Positions 56,035 to 64,000 of a stretch of 64,000 bases of DNA are shown here, in pieces. Within the stretch, counting starts at the first letter, position 1. Every line of letters begins with the position of its first letter. The translations under genes were made by a program, and so were the position numbers. The stretch is taken from positions 4,526,001-4,590,000 of the forward strand of contig NZ_VFMY01000001.1 of assembly GCF_006715305.1 (NCBI RefSeq), given 5' to 3'. The notes under the pieces were generated by a model. The model did not search any database, was not told where the DNA came from, and was given only the letters and a program-made list of their open reading frames with translations. Source of the DNA: Arthrobacter sp. SLBN-100 (GTDB lineage: Bacteria; Actinomycetota; Actinomycetes; Actinomycetales; Micrococcaceae).

Positions 56035-56053
56035 GGTTGAGCCTGTCGAAACC
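56035..56053. repeat. GGTTGAGCCTGTCGAAACC dispersed repeat
   Basis: This 19-bp sequence sits 16 bp before the end of the DUF222/HNH gene, in the gap after the DUF1579-like gene. It recurs as 18 of 19 bases at 6661-6679 and 16 of 19 (reverse strand) at 15208-15226. I recall it as a frequent short interspersed motif in Arthrobacter-like genomes. Confidence 0.7.
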
Positions 56054-56068
56054 TGCCCATCGGACGCC

Positions 56069-57886
56069 TCAGCCGGTTAGCAGGCCCACAAGTGCAGCTT
56101 CCAGGGGGCTCTTTTCCGCGGGCCTGACTCCGGGCGTCTCCACGACCTGAACCCCGGGTGTTTGGCCAGGCAGATAGCCAGGTGGCCATTGTGGCGGTTC
56201 CCTGTCGGGTTGTTCGGATTTGTAGTGCCGGCCTGTGGGTGAGGTCCAGCCGGGTGGTTCGTGATTTGTGGCCGGTGTGGGTATCCAAGGCTTGTTGTGT
56301 TTGAGGCGGTGGTGTTTTGGGCAGAGTTGGGCCAGGTTGCTGATCCCGGTGGTCCCGCCGTGTTGCCAAGCGGTGAGGTGGTCCGTGTCGTTGTCCAAGG
56401 ACGGGTTGTTGCAGCCGGGGAAGGTGCATTTGCCGTCCCTGAACTGTAGTGCCTTTTTCATGGCTTTGGTGAGGCGGTAGCTGGTGCGGCCGATTTCCAG
56501 CGGTGCACCGTCGCGCGGGTCGACGAGCACCCGGTAGAAGGAGCTGGCGCCATCGGCGACGAGTTTGCGGGCCATGGAGGCGGGGATGGGACCGTGGCCG
56601 TCGAGGACGGCGGGTTCGTCGGTGAGGCCGAGGAGTGCGAACACTGGGACCGTGACGAGGACGTCCACCTTCGGTACCGGGACATTCGCGAGATCGGTGT
56701 AAGCGCTGCGGTCGGTTTCCTCGTGCCCGGCGGAGGCGAGGTGGACGGTGTTTGTAGCTTCATGTCCGGTGGAGCCGGTAGAGGCGCCGTCGTCGGTGGC
56801 ACCGGTGCCGGCGGCGTCATCGGGCCGGTCCATGACGGACACGGAGGCCACTCCGAGCGGGGCGTCGGTGTTCTCTTCGGTGCTGAAGTCTGCCGCGGTG
56901 CTTTCCGGGGCGGGGCTGAGTGCTGGGCTGAGGAGCAGGTGGGCGGCGATGTCGGGGCGTAGTTGTGTCATGGTGCGCGGTTCTTCGGGGCCCTGGAGGC
57001 CGCGGGCGAGGGCGGTGGCGCGGTTCCAGATGGCTGAGGCCTGGTCCGCGGGCAGGTAGAGCGAGAGCCAGGCCATGCCATCGCGGTCCGGCGTGTATTC
57101 CATGCGCCGGTCCGCGGCGCATTTGGTGTGGCGTTTCTCGAAGGATTCGGGGTGGTGGCGTTCGCGCCAGCCGCGGACTCGGGACCGGAACCGAGACGGT
57201 ACGAGTTCACCGGCGGCGGCTCCACGGACGGGGTTCGGGTCCAGGACATGCTCCACGAGGGCGGCCGCTCCGGCGGAGCCGAGGCCTTCTGTTTCGTCGG
57301 CAATGATTTTCGCCTGCATCCAGGAGATGCTTCCGGCGGACAGCGCCTCCATGGCCAACGGCAGGGAGGTGAGTTGCCGGGCCTGGGTGACGAGCGCCCC
57401 GGCAGCCCCGGAGCTCACGGTCAGGACGCCGGCGATTTCCTCGATGGCCGACATCTCGGTAAATGTCCGTTCGTGCACGGGCGCTTCCGGTGGGGTCATG
57501 GCGTGTTGGATTTCAACGGCCTCGGCGGCGTCGCGGGCCTTGACCGCGGCGAGCTGTGCTTCCAACTGCTTCACTACCGACATCCGTTCCAGACGGATCT
57601 CATACTGGCGCTGCCACACATCCACATCAGTAGCGGCATTAGCGCCGGTAGCCAAGGCGGCGTCCTCCACAAACAGCGCATCCAAGCCAGCAATGGAGGC
57701 ATGGATGCCCTCCATCACTGCTGCCGTGCCCGCGCCGCTTCCCATACCAACATCGTCCATCGAGGCACTGACAATTTGGGCGGAGGCGGCTGTTCGGGGC
57801 ATCGGATCAGCCGGTGCGGCAGCAAACAGCGTTGCCGCACTTACCGCGTCGCCTGCCGAATCCGCCTCCATGCCAACATCATCCAT
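56069..57886 (-). CDS. DUF222 / HNH endonuclease domain protein (13E12 repeat family)
   Basis: A protein of about 605 aa with an N-terminal-to-central DUF222 domain (LTSLPLAMEALSAGSISWMQ, then RHTKCAADRRMEYTPDRDGM) and a C-terminal HNH nuclease domain: CTFPGCNNPSLDNDTDHLTA followed by LCPKHHRLKH, with four Cys/His ligands. The family occurs in many copies in actinobacterial chromosomes and is suspected to be mobile or selfish; its role is unknown. The frame is open from 57985, but that would overlap moaD. The start region is duplicated (MDDVGM twice, 126 bp apart), so ATG 57886 or 57760 are alternatives. Confidence 0.85.
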   Translation of the reverse strand: MDDVGMEADSAGDAVSAATLFAAAPADPMPRTAASAQIVSASMDDVGMGSGAGTAAVMEGIHASIAGLDALFVEDAALATGANAATDVDVWQRQYEIRLERMSVVKQLEAQLAAVKARDAAEAVEIQHAMTPPEAPVHERTFTEMSAIEEIAGVLTVSSGAAGALVTQARQLTSLPLAMEALSAGSISWMQAKIIADETEGLGSAGAAALVEHVLDPNPVRGAAAGELVPSRFRSRVRGWRERHHPESFEKRHTKCAADRRMEYTPDRDGMAWLSLYLPADQASAIWNRATALARGLQGPEEPRTMTQLRPDIAAHLLLSPALSPAPESTAADFSTEENTDAPLGVASVSVMDRPDDAAGTGATDDGASTGSTGHEATNTVHLASAGHEETDRSAYTDLANVPVPKVDVLVTVPVFALLGLTDEPAVLDGHGPIPASMARKLVADGASSFYRVLVDPRDGAPLEIGRTSYRLTKAMKKALQFRDGKCTFPGCNNPSLDNDTDHLTAWQHGGTTGISNLAQLCPKHHRLKHNKPWIPTPATNHEPPGWTSPTGRHYKSEQPDREPPQWPPGYLPGQTPGVQVVETPGVRPAEKSPLEAALVGLLTG

Positions 57887-57912
57887 CGAGGCACCGACAA
57901 TTCGTGCGGGCA
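57733..57912. repeat. Direct duplication in the 5' end of the DUF222/HNH gene
   Basis: Two copies of a roughly 40-bp sequence containing CCAACATC, TCCATCGAGGCAC and GACAATT lie 126 bp apart (42 codons, in frame). They encode RIVGASMDDVGM and QIVSASMDDVGM. The gene's N-terminus has therefore been lengthened by an in-frame duplication. Confidence 0.8.
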
Positions 57913-57956
57913 GGGTTGGCGAGCCACGGCGAAGAATCCGAGAGGAAAAAGTACTC

Positions 57957-58223
57957 CTAGCCTCCGGCGAACGGGGGCAGCACATCCACTACGTCGTCGG
58001 CCTGCAGGACGACCGAATGATCCCGCACCGCGACTTCATTGAGCAGGAAACTGCTTCGCGACAGGATGCGGGGCAGAGGGGGAGTACCGGCAGGAGGTTC
58101 AGGCCGCTCCACAGAAAGTACGGCCTCCAGAAGGTCGGCAACACTGGAGCCCGGCCCCAGTTCGAAGCGCTCTTCCTCCACGCCTGCCGCGGCGCGTGCG
58201 GCAGCGAAGTAACGTACGTTCAA
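57957..58223 (-). CDS. moaD: MoaD/ThiS family molybdopterin synthase small subunit
   Basis: An 88-aa ubiquitin-fold protein ending in the required Gly-Gly (VVDVLPPFAGG), whose C-terminus carries the thiocarboxylate sulfur for molybdopterin. MNVRYFAAARAAAGV and SSVADLLEAV are typical. It starts 5 bp after moaA and works with MoaE, encoded at the other end of the cluster. Confidence 0.92.
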   Translation of the reverse strand: MNVRYFAAARAAAGVEEERFELGPGSSVADLLEAVLSVERPEPPAGTPPLPRILSRSSFLLNEVAVRDHSVVLQADDVVDVLPPFAGG

Positions 58224-58228
58224 GAGTT

Positions 58229-59350
58229 TCAGCCCCCGATGGCGCTCATGCTGCGGTCCGGCTGGACGAAGTCCGGAGCGTCAAGTCCCACGTGGTCCAT
58301 TCCGTGGGCTTTAGGCTTGAGCCACATGGCGTCCTGCCACCGCTGGCCGAGGGCTTCGTCGCTGGCGCCTGAGCGCAGGAGGCCCAGCAGGTCGAACTCC
58401 TCACGCGAGAACAGGCAGCTCATAATCTTGCCCTCGGCAGTGATCCGGGTCCTGCGGCAGTCTGAGCAGAACGGCTCGGTCACGGAGGCAATAATCCCCA
58501 CCGTTCCCAGCAAGGGACCGGAAACAGACCCAGCCACCCGCCGTCGTACTTCAAAGCGTTCCGCCGGGGCGCCGTCACGGGCGCGCGGATCCGGGCTGAG
58601 GACAAAGTCCGACGAGAGCAGCTGACGGATCTCGGCGGCCGTGATCATGTTCCGCCGCGTCCAGCCATGGTCTGCGTCGAGCGGCATCTGCTCAATGAAC
58701 CGCAGTTCGTAGCCGCGGTCCAGCGCCCAGGCCAGCAGGGACGGCGCCTCGGCGTCGTTAATGCCCCGCATCAGTACTGCGTTGAGCTTGACCGGCCCAA
58801 GACCGGCCGCCCAGGCCGCGTCCACCCCGGCCAGCACCTGGTCCAGGAACGGCCTGCGGGTCAGCTTGGTGAAGGTTTCCTCGTGCAGGGAGTCAAGGGA
58901 CACGTTGATGCGCGTCAGGCCGGCCGCTTTCAAGGCCGCGGCCTTCTTCGCCAGGCCCACGCCGTTGGTCGTCATGGAGATCGGCAGATCGGGATGATTC
59001 CGTCGCAGCGAAGTGATGATGTCCACGAGGTCGTGCCGCACCAGCGGTTCACCGCCGGTGAGCCTCAGCTCGCGGACTCCCAGCTGCTCGACGCCGATCC
59101 TGACGATCCCGACGATCTCCTCCGCCGACATCACCGCCTGCTTCGCGAGCCACTCCAGCCCTTCGGCAGGCATGCAGTAGGTGCACCGAAGGTTGCATTT
59201 GTCGGTCAGGGACAGCCTCATGTCCGTGGCACGGCGGCCGTACCGGTCGGCCAGCCCGGCCGGAGCATCGGCGGGGCGCGCAGCAGGGACGGACGGCAAC
59301 GCTGCGGCTGCTTCCTCCGCCGGCTGGGGCATACCTAGCTGGACACTCAT
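58229..59350 (-). CDS. moaA: GTP 3',8-cyclase
   Basis: A 373-aa radical-SAM enzyme catalysing the first step of molybdenum cofactor synthesis. The SAM cluster motif CNLRCTYC uses Cys52, Cys56 and Cys59, and the second cluster is in EPFCSDCRRTRITAEG plus a later Cys (KIMSCLF). The C-terminus ends in the conserved Gly-Gly (MSAIGG). It is divergent from the sulfite-oxidase-like gene and followed by moaD. Confidence 0.96.
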   Translation of the reverse strand: MSVQLGMPQPAEEAAAALPSVPAARPADAPAGLADRYGRRATDMRLSLTDKCNLRCTYCMPAEGLEWLAKQAVMSAEEIVGIVRIGVEQLGVRELRLTGGEPLVRHDLVDIITSLRRNHPDLPISMTTNGVGLAKKAAALKAAGLTRINVSLDSLHEETFTKLTRRPFLDQVLAGVDAAWAAGLGPVKLNAVLMRGINDAEAPSLLAWALDRGYELRFIEQMPLDADHGWTRRNMITAAEIRQLLSSDFVLSPDPRARDGAPAERFEVRRRVAGSVSGPLLGTVGIIASVTEPFCSDCRRTRITAEGKIMSCLFSREEFDLLGLLRSGASDEALGQRWQDAMWLKPKAHGMDHVGLDAPDFVQPDRSMSAIGG

Positions 59351-59476
59351 GACTTCAGGCTACGCCACTATGGGCCCTGCATCACACCGTGACGGCGCGG
59401 GCGGCGGCAGCGGAAGCGGCAGCAGAATCTGCGCAGGACCGGTGCTGCGGGTATCCCGCAAACCTATGCTGTAGGT

Positions 59477-61147
59477 GTGAACAGCTCCCAGCCACAGCAT
59501 GCAGCGCACGACGGCGGGACGCGGCTTCCGGAGCGCCCGGCAGCTTCGCTGCCGCACGGGTCAGGGCCGTCGCTGCCGCACCGGTCAGGGCCGGCCCGGC
59601 GGCGGTGGCGGGCCGCCGCAGCGGGCGCCGTTGCAGTGGGCAGCTCGGTGGTGCTCGGGGAGCTCGCAGCCGGCGTGTTCAGCCCGGCGCTGTCGCCGAT
59701 GACTGCTGTTGGCGGCGCCGTCATCGATGCAGTCCCTCCGGCTGTGAAGGACTGGGCTGTTGCGCTCTTCGGGACGGCCGACAAAATTGCGCTCCTCGCC
59801 GGCATGGCCTTGGTTATTGCGGCACTTGCAGCGCTGGCGGGGGCTGTAGAGGACCGCCGCCGCTTCGCCGGCATCACCGTTATAGCTATCTTCGGGCTGG
59901 TGGGCCTGTCAGCCGTCCTGACCCGCGCCCAAGCCACCTTCAATGCCATGGTGCTGCCCATACTCACAGCCGTCGTGGCCGGAGCACTGCTCAGGTTCCT
60001 GATCCGCCGGCTGCAGGAGTGGGGCAACCTGCAGGAGCGGGCGGGCGAAGAACCGCAGCCAAGCGGCAACCCCGCGCCAGCCCGCCGTCGTTTCCTGCAG
60101 GCACTGGCAGGCGGTGCCGCGTTCACCGTTATCGGCGGCGCGCTGGCGGCGCTATGGCGTGGCGCCACCGCCGGCGTCAGCGAAGCAAGGACCCGCGTGG
60201 CCTTGCCGGTACCCGCGTCAGCGGCGCCGCCAATCCCGTCCGGGGCCGAGGTGCGCGTGGACGGTATGCAGCCACTCGTCACCCCTAACCGGGACTTCTA
60301 CCGCATCGATACCGCGTTGTCCGTTCCGGCCGTCAACCCGAACACCTGGGCCCTGAAAGTCATCGGGATGGTGGACCGGGAAGTGGAGCTGACCTTCGCG
60401 GAACTGCTGGCCAAGCCCTTGATCGAACGCCATGTGACCATTGCCTGCGTGTCCAATAATGTGGGCGGGGACCTGATCGGCAACGCGCGCTGGCTGGGCT
60501 GGCCTGTCCGCGAACTGCTGGCACTCGCGGGCCCCCAGCCGGGCGCGGACATGGTGCTCTCGCGCAGCATCGACGGCTGGACTGCCGGCACGCCGCTTGA
60601 GGTCCTCACCGACAGCCGCGATGCGCTGCTTGCCGTCGGCATGAACGGCGAGCCCCTGCCCCTGGAGCACGGATTCCCCGTCCGGCTGGTGGTGCCCGGG
60701 CTCTACGGCTACGTATCGGCCACCAAATGGGTTACGGAGCTGAAGGTCACCCGGTTCGCGGACGACGTCGCCTACTGGACTCCCCGGGGCTGGTCTGAGC
60801 GCGGTCCCATCAAAACGTCCTCACGGATCGACGTGCCGGGGCATGGCCGTCCCGTGAAGTCCGGAACGGTGGTCTTCGGCGGCGTCGCCTGGGCGCAGCA
60901 CACCGGCATCGGGAAAGTGGAGCTCCGCATGAACCGGGGCCCTTGGCAGCAGGCTGACTTGGCCGAAAGCATCTCGCTTGACACCTGGCGCCAATGGAAG
61001 CTTGGCGTGGTGTTGAGCCAAGGCCAGTACGAAGTCCAGGTCCGGGCCACGGATCTCGCAGGCCGGGCGCAGGACGAGCAGAGCAGGCCGGTCGCCCCGG
61101 ACGGAGCCACGGGGTTCCACACGATTAGAGTGGACGTGCAACCCTGA
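59477..61147 (+). CDS. Membrane-anchored molybdopterin oxidoreductase of the sulfite oxidase family
   Basis: A 556-aa protein. The N-terminus has about four hydrophobic segments (residues 45-180), then a second basic-hydrophobic stretch ARRRFLQALAGGAAFTVIGG. The C-terminal half is a SUOX/YedY-like Mo-cofactor domain (DFYRIDTALSVPAVNPNTWAL) with the molybdenum-ligating Cys324 in HVTIACVSNNVGGDLIG, and a Mo-co dimerisation domain (GTVVFGGVAWAQHTGIGKVE). It is probably an extracytoplasmic reductase or oxidase; the electron partner and substrate are unknown. It touches moeA in a TGATG junction. Confidence 0.9.
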   Translation: MNSSQPQHAAHDGGTRLPERPAASLPHGSGPSLPHRSGPARRRWRAAAAGAVAVGSSVVLGELAAGVFSPALSPMTAVGGAVIDAVPPAVKDWAVALFGTADKIALLAGMALVIAALAALAGAVEDRRRFAGITVIAIFGLVGLSAVLTRAQATFNAMVLPILTAVVAGALLRFLIRRLQEWGNLQERAGEEPQPSGNPAPARRRFLQALAGGAAFTVIGGALAALWRGATAGVSEARTRVALPVPASAAPPIPSGAEVRVDGMQPLVTPNRDFYRIDTALSVPAVNPNTWALKVIGMVDREVELTFAELLAKPLIERHVTIACVSNNVGGDLIGNARWLGWPVRELLALAGPQPGADMVLSRSIDGWTAGTPLEVLTDSRDALLAVGMNGEPLPLEHGFPVRLVVPGLYGYVSATKWVTELKVTRFADDVAYWTPRGWSERGPIKTSSRIDVPGHGRPVKSGTVVFGGVAWAQHTGIGKVELRMNRGPWQQADLAESISLDTWRQWKLGVVLSQGQYEVQVRATDLAGRAQDEQSRPVAPDGATGFHTIRVDVQP

Positions 61148-62499
61148 TGGCTACCGAAGGCGGAACCATGACCAGCCCGCAACCCCATGGAACGTCCCCG
61201 CACGGAACGTCAGCAGAAGCGCCGCACTCGAGCGGCGGCGGGAGCGGGACCGAATCGCGGCACGAAGCCACGCACCAGCACCACCACCGGCGCCAGGCGC
61301 GGTCCGTGGCTGAGCATGCAGCCGCCGTCGCCGATCTGCTGCAGCCGTTGCGGTCACCCCGCCGGACCGAACTGCTGCCCCTGCGCGACGCACTCGGCCG
61401 GGGCCTGGTCAGCGGCATCACCGCCCCCATCAGCCTGCCGCCCTTCGCCAACTCCCAAATGGACGGCTATGCCATCCGTTCCGCTGACGTGCCCGACGGC
61501 GGCTGCGAGCTGCGCGTTATGCCTCCCGTTCCCGCCGGCGCCAGCCCGGACGCCCTGAAGCCCGGCATGGCCGCCCCGATTATGACCGGAGCCATGCTCC
61601 CGGACGGGGCTGACGCCGTCGTCCCCATTGAGCGGGCGGTTCCGGACCGTTTCCTGCCGCACAGCGAGCACGCAATGGTGCGGCTGCCTTCAGCGGCGCC
61701 CGGCACCTATGTACGGGAAACAGGCAGTGACTTGCGCGCCGGCGAGACGGCACTGGCGGCCGGCACGTTCCTGGGCCCGGCCCAGCTGGGGCTGCTCGCA
61801 GCGCTGGGAATCCCGGAAGTGACGGTCCACCAGCCCGTGAAAGTCCTGCTGGTCACCACCGGGGACGAAGTGGTGGCCCCCGGCCAGGGCCTTCCTGCCG
61901 GCAAGATCTACGACTCCAACGGCACCCTCCTGGAAGCTGCGATGAGGCAGGCGGGACTGGAGGTCCGCCGGGCGGGGATCGCTACGGACAACCCGGACCG
62001 GCTTCGGACGCTGCTGCGGGCCGAGGGCAGGGAAGCGGACCTCATCGTCACCACCGGAGGCGTCAGCAAGGGAGCTTACGAGGTGGTCCGGCAGGCGATG
62101 GAGGACCAGCCGGTGGAATTCCTGCACGTGGCCATGCAGCCGGGCGGCCCGCAGGGGATCGGAGCCTTCGAAGGGCGCCCCTTCCTGGGATTCCCCGGCA
62201 ACCCGGTCAGCTGCCTGGTGTCCTTTGAAATGTTCCTCCGCCCGGTGCTGGGCAGCCTGCTCGGCACTCCCGCACCACGCCTGCCCCTTCGCGCCCGCCT
62301 GGGACAGCCCCTCACGTCGCCGGAGCAGAAGCATCAGGTCCGCCGCGGCACACTGCAGCCCGACGGGACGGTAGAGCTGCAGGGTGGGGACAGTTCACAC
62401 CTGATGCATGCGCTCGCGGGCTCCAACGTGCTGGTTCATGTCCCGCAAGGAGTGGCCGCGCTCGCGGCCGGGGCGGAGGTGGAAGTATGGATGCTGTGA
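61147..62499 (+). CDS. moeA: Molybdopterin molybdenumtransferase
   Basis: A 450-aa MoeA that inserts molybdate into adenylylated molybdopterin. [59 protein letters not shown] and [20 protein letters not shown] are diagnostic. The N-terminal 50 residues are extra and include a His-rich stretch ([12 protein letters not shown]). ATG 61168 is an alternative start. It overlaps moaC by 13 bp. Confidence 0.95.
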   Translation: MATEGGTMTSPQPHGTSPHGTSAEAPHSSGGGSGTESRHEATHQHHHRRQARSVAEHAAAVADLLQPLRSPRRTELLPLRDALGRGLVSGITAPISLPPFANSQMDGYAIRSADVPDGGCELRVMPPVPAGASPDALKPGMAAPIMTGAMLPDGADAVVPIERAVPDRFLPHSEHAMVRLPSAAPGTYVRETGSDLRAGETALAAGTFLGPAQLGLLAALGIPEVTVHQPVKVLLVTTGDEVVAPGQGLPAGKIYDSNGTLLEAAMRQAGLEVRRAGIATDNPDRLRTLLRAEGREADLIVTTGGVSKGAYEVVRQAMEDQPVEFLHVAMQPGGPQGIGAFEGRPFLGFPGNPVSCLVSFEMFLRPVLGSLLGTPAPRLPLRARLGQPLTSPEQKHQVRRGTLQPDGTVELQGGDSSHLMHALAGSNVLVHVPQGVAALAAGAEVEVWML

Positions 62500-62981
62500 A
62501 TGCAGAACAACCTCCCGCTGCGCTGACGCACCTGCGCCAGGACGGCAGCGCCCAGATGGTGGACGTCTCCGCCAAAGCCGAAACCACCCGCGAAGCCACC
62601 GCCACCGCCACGGTCCACACCACCCCGGAAGTCATGGGCCTCCTGGGCTCCGGCGGACTGCCCAAGGGGGACGCCCTCGCCGTGGCGCGGGTAGCCGGAA
62701 TCATGGCCGCCAAGAAGACGCCCGAACTTATTCCGCTCTGCCATCCGCTTCCGCTGTCCAAGGTCACTGTGGACTTTGAACTCGCCCCGGCAGCCGTTTC
62801 GATCCTGGCCACGGTTAAAACTCGCGGCGTTACCGGCGTTGAGATGGAAGCCCTCACGGCAGTTTCCGTTGCGGCACTGAGCGTCTACGACATGATCAAG
62901 GCCGTGGATAAACACGCTGTCCTGACCGACATCAAAGTGCTGGCTAAAAGCGGCGGCAAGAGCGGGGACTGGGCGCTGTGA
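62487..62981 (+). CDS. moaC: Cyclic pyranopterin monophosphate synthase
   Basis: A 164-aa enzyme converting the MoaA product to c[43 protein letters not shown] and [20 protein letters not shown] are conserved. It overlaps moeA by 13 bp and the next gene by 4 bp. Confidence 0.96.
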   Translation: MDAVNAEQPPAALTHLRQDGSAQMVDVSAKAETTREATATATVHTTPEVMGLLGSGGLPKGDALAVARVAGIMAAKKTPELIPLCHPLPLSKVTVDFELAPAAVSILATVKTRGVTGVEMEALTAVSVAALSVYDMIKAVDKHAVLTDIKVLAKSGGKSGDWAL

Positions 62982-63508
62982 GTACTCCCGGTACCCTCAA
63001 CGCTCCCGAGCCGCATCGCCACGGCGATGTGCAGGGCCGGAAGGCCGGCATAGTCATCGCCTCCACCCGGGCAGCCGCCGGCATCTACGACGACGAAACC
63101 GGCCCCGTGATCACCGACTGGCTGACTGAACACGGCTTTGACGTGTTCCCCGCCATGGTGGTTCCCGACGGCGAGCCCGTGGGTGCGGCCATCCGTGCCC
63201 TCCTCACCCAGCGTCCCGCCGTCGTTATTACCAGCGGTGGGACGGGCCTTAGCCCGGACGACCGCACACCGGACGTGACCCTGCCCCTCCTGGACCGCGA
63301 GATTCCCGGGATCATGGAAGCGGTCCGCAGCGCCGGCGCGGCGAAAACGCCGTTGGCGGTGCTGAGCCGTGGTTACGCCGGAGCCGCTGGTAAAACCTTC
63401 ATCATCAACCTGCCCGGATCGCCCAAGGGAGTCATGGACGGACTGACCGTCCTGGACCCCGTGATCGGGCATCTCTGCGACCAATTGGAAGGCGGCCATG
63501 GGCACTGA
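62978..63508 (+). CDS. mog: Molybdopterin adenylyltransferase (MogA/MoaB)
   Basis: A 176-aa MoCF-fold protein. [20 protein letters not shown] and [20 protein letters not shown] hold the nucleotide- and pterin-binding motifs. It adenylylates molybdopterin before MoeA acts. It overlaps both moaC and moaE, so the operon is tightly coupled. Confidence 0.94.
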   Translation: MSTPGTLNAPEPHRHGDVQGRKAGIVIASTRAAAGIYDDETGPVITDWLTEHGFDVFPAMVVPDGEPVGAAIRALLTQRPAVVITSGGTGLSPDDRTPDVTLPLLDREIPGIMEAVRSAGAAKTPLAVLSRGYAGAAGKTFIINLPGSPKGVMDGLTVLDPVIGHLCDQLEGGHGH

Positions 63509-63980
63509 AACATCCTTCGAGGTGGTCAACGCGGTCCTGAGCGCGGAGCCCATCTCCGTTGACCAGGCCATCGCGGCGGTGGAGAGCGACACCGCGGGTG
63601 CGGTGGTCAGCTTCAGCGGCGTGGTGCGCAATCACGACGGCGGCAAGGCAGTTGAGCGCCTCAGCTACAGTGCACACCCCACGGCCCACCAGGTGATGGC
63701 CGACGTCGTTGCGCAGCTGGTCGCTGAACAAACGGCGGCCGGCAGCTCTGCCGGCAACGAAGGCGGGTCCCTGCAGCCAGTACGCATCTGGGCAGCGCAC
63801 CGGATCGGCATGCTGGAGATCGGGGATCCAGCGCTGGTATGCGCCGTGTCGGCGGCCCACCGGGGCCAGGCCTTTGCCGTCTGCTCGGAGCTGGTGGACC
63901 GGATCAAGGAGCAGGTTCCCATCTGGAAGGAACAGTTCTTTACTGACGGAACTGTGGAGTGGGTGGGTGCGGGAAGCTGA
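63498..63980 (+). CDS. moaE: Molybdopterin synthase catalytic subunit
   Basis: A 160-aa MoaE that uses MoaD thiocarboxylate to make molybdopterin. GAVVSFSGVVRNHDGGKAVE, AAHRIGMLEIGDPALVCAVS and the catalytic lysine region DRIKEQVPIWKEQFFTDGT are present. It is the last gene before the window edge and completes the set for cofactor synthesis from GTP. Confidence 0.95.
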   Translation: MGTETSFEVVNAVLSAEPISVDQAIAAVESDTAGAVVSFSGVVRNHDGGKAVERLSYSAHPTAHQVMADVVAQLVAEQTAAGSSAGNEGGSLQPVRIWAAHRIGMLEIGDPALVCAVSAAHRGQAFAVCSELVDRIKEQVPIWKEQFFTDGTVEWVGAGS

Positions 63981-64000
63981 TCCTGTACGGCCCGTTACGG

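Noticed and set aside
56069..57886. A Cas9-like or restriction-modification HNH nuclease
   Set aside because: The HNH domain is attached to DUF222, the widespread 13E12-type family; there is no RuvC domain, methyltransferase or CRISPR nearby.

Overview
The window is a GC-rich chromosomal segment of an actinobacterium, most likely an Arthrobacter/Pseudarthrobacter-type member of the Micrococcaceae. The evidence is the rimP-nusA-ylxR-infB-rbfA-truB-ribF-rpsO-pnp-M16 peptidase order, the dxr-rip1-ispG-GNAT-proS order, a long Ala/Pro/Gly-rich IF-2 N-terminus, frequent GTG/TTG starts and ATGA stop/start overlaps. No rRNA, tRNA, CRISPR array, prophage or insertion sequence was recognised.

Region 1 (1-16.6 kb) is catabolic. 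A cut-off membrane protein (probably a sensor kinase) faces a DUF485/acetate-symporter pair. An Lrp/AsnC regulator faces a three-gene branched-chain 2-oxoacid dehydrogenase operon (E1alpha, E1beta, E2). A TetR regulator faces a seven-gene operon (acyl-CoA carboxylase beta and alpha, acyl-CoA dehydrogenase, scoA, scoB, MaoC hydratase, CitE-like lyase). That set matches the Mycobacterium tuberculosis Rv2498c-Rv2504c leucine/itaconate cluster. Together the two operons would take branched-chain 2-oxoacids to acetyl-CoA and acetoacetate. Each of the three divergent promoters carries a CRP/GlxR-like TGTGA-N6-TCACA site, beside candidate operators of the local regulator in two cases.

Region 2 (16.6-34.4 kb) mixes housekeeping and accessory genes. 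It holds a lipase-maturation-factor homologue, the MEP-pathway genes dxr and ispG around a Rip1-type site-2 protease, and a SatD-family regulator/membrane-protein pair behind an array of ATCAGCCG half-sites spaced 28 bp apart. It also holds a TetR/ABC exporter cassette, proS, a TauE-type permease, a PLP decarboxylase, an APH(6)-like kinase, a VIT-family transporter and a DUF4439 protein whose 3' end lies in a repeat cluster.

Region 3 (34.4-55.9 kb) is the translation/RNA core: rimP, nusA, ylxR, infB, rbfA, truB, ribF, rpsO, pnp and an M16 peptidase. It is interrupted by a 107-bp nested palindrome, a ScyD/ScyE-like secreted protein, a deaminase, a zinc-ribbon thioredoxin, an aminotransferase, a TerC protein behind a probable yybP-ykoY Mn2+ riboswitch, and a kynA-kynU pair.

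Region 4 (55.9-64 kb) is a molybdenum-cofactor cluster: moaD and moaA on the minus strand, then a membrane-anchored sulfite-oxidase-family enzyme, moeA, moaC, mog and moaE on the plus strand. A DUF222/HNH (13E12-type) gene follows moaD. A GGTTGAGCCTGTCGAAACC repeat lies next to that gene, and copies of the same motif appear to have been taken into the E2 linker as in-frame 15-bp units.

No wholly new multi-gene system is evident. The least explained structures are the SatD operator array, the E2 linker repeat, the infB-rbfA palindrome and the 33.2-kb repeat cluster.
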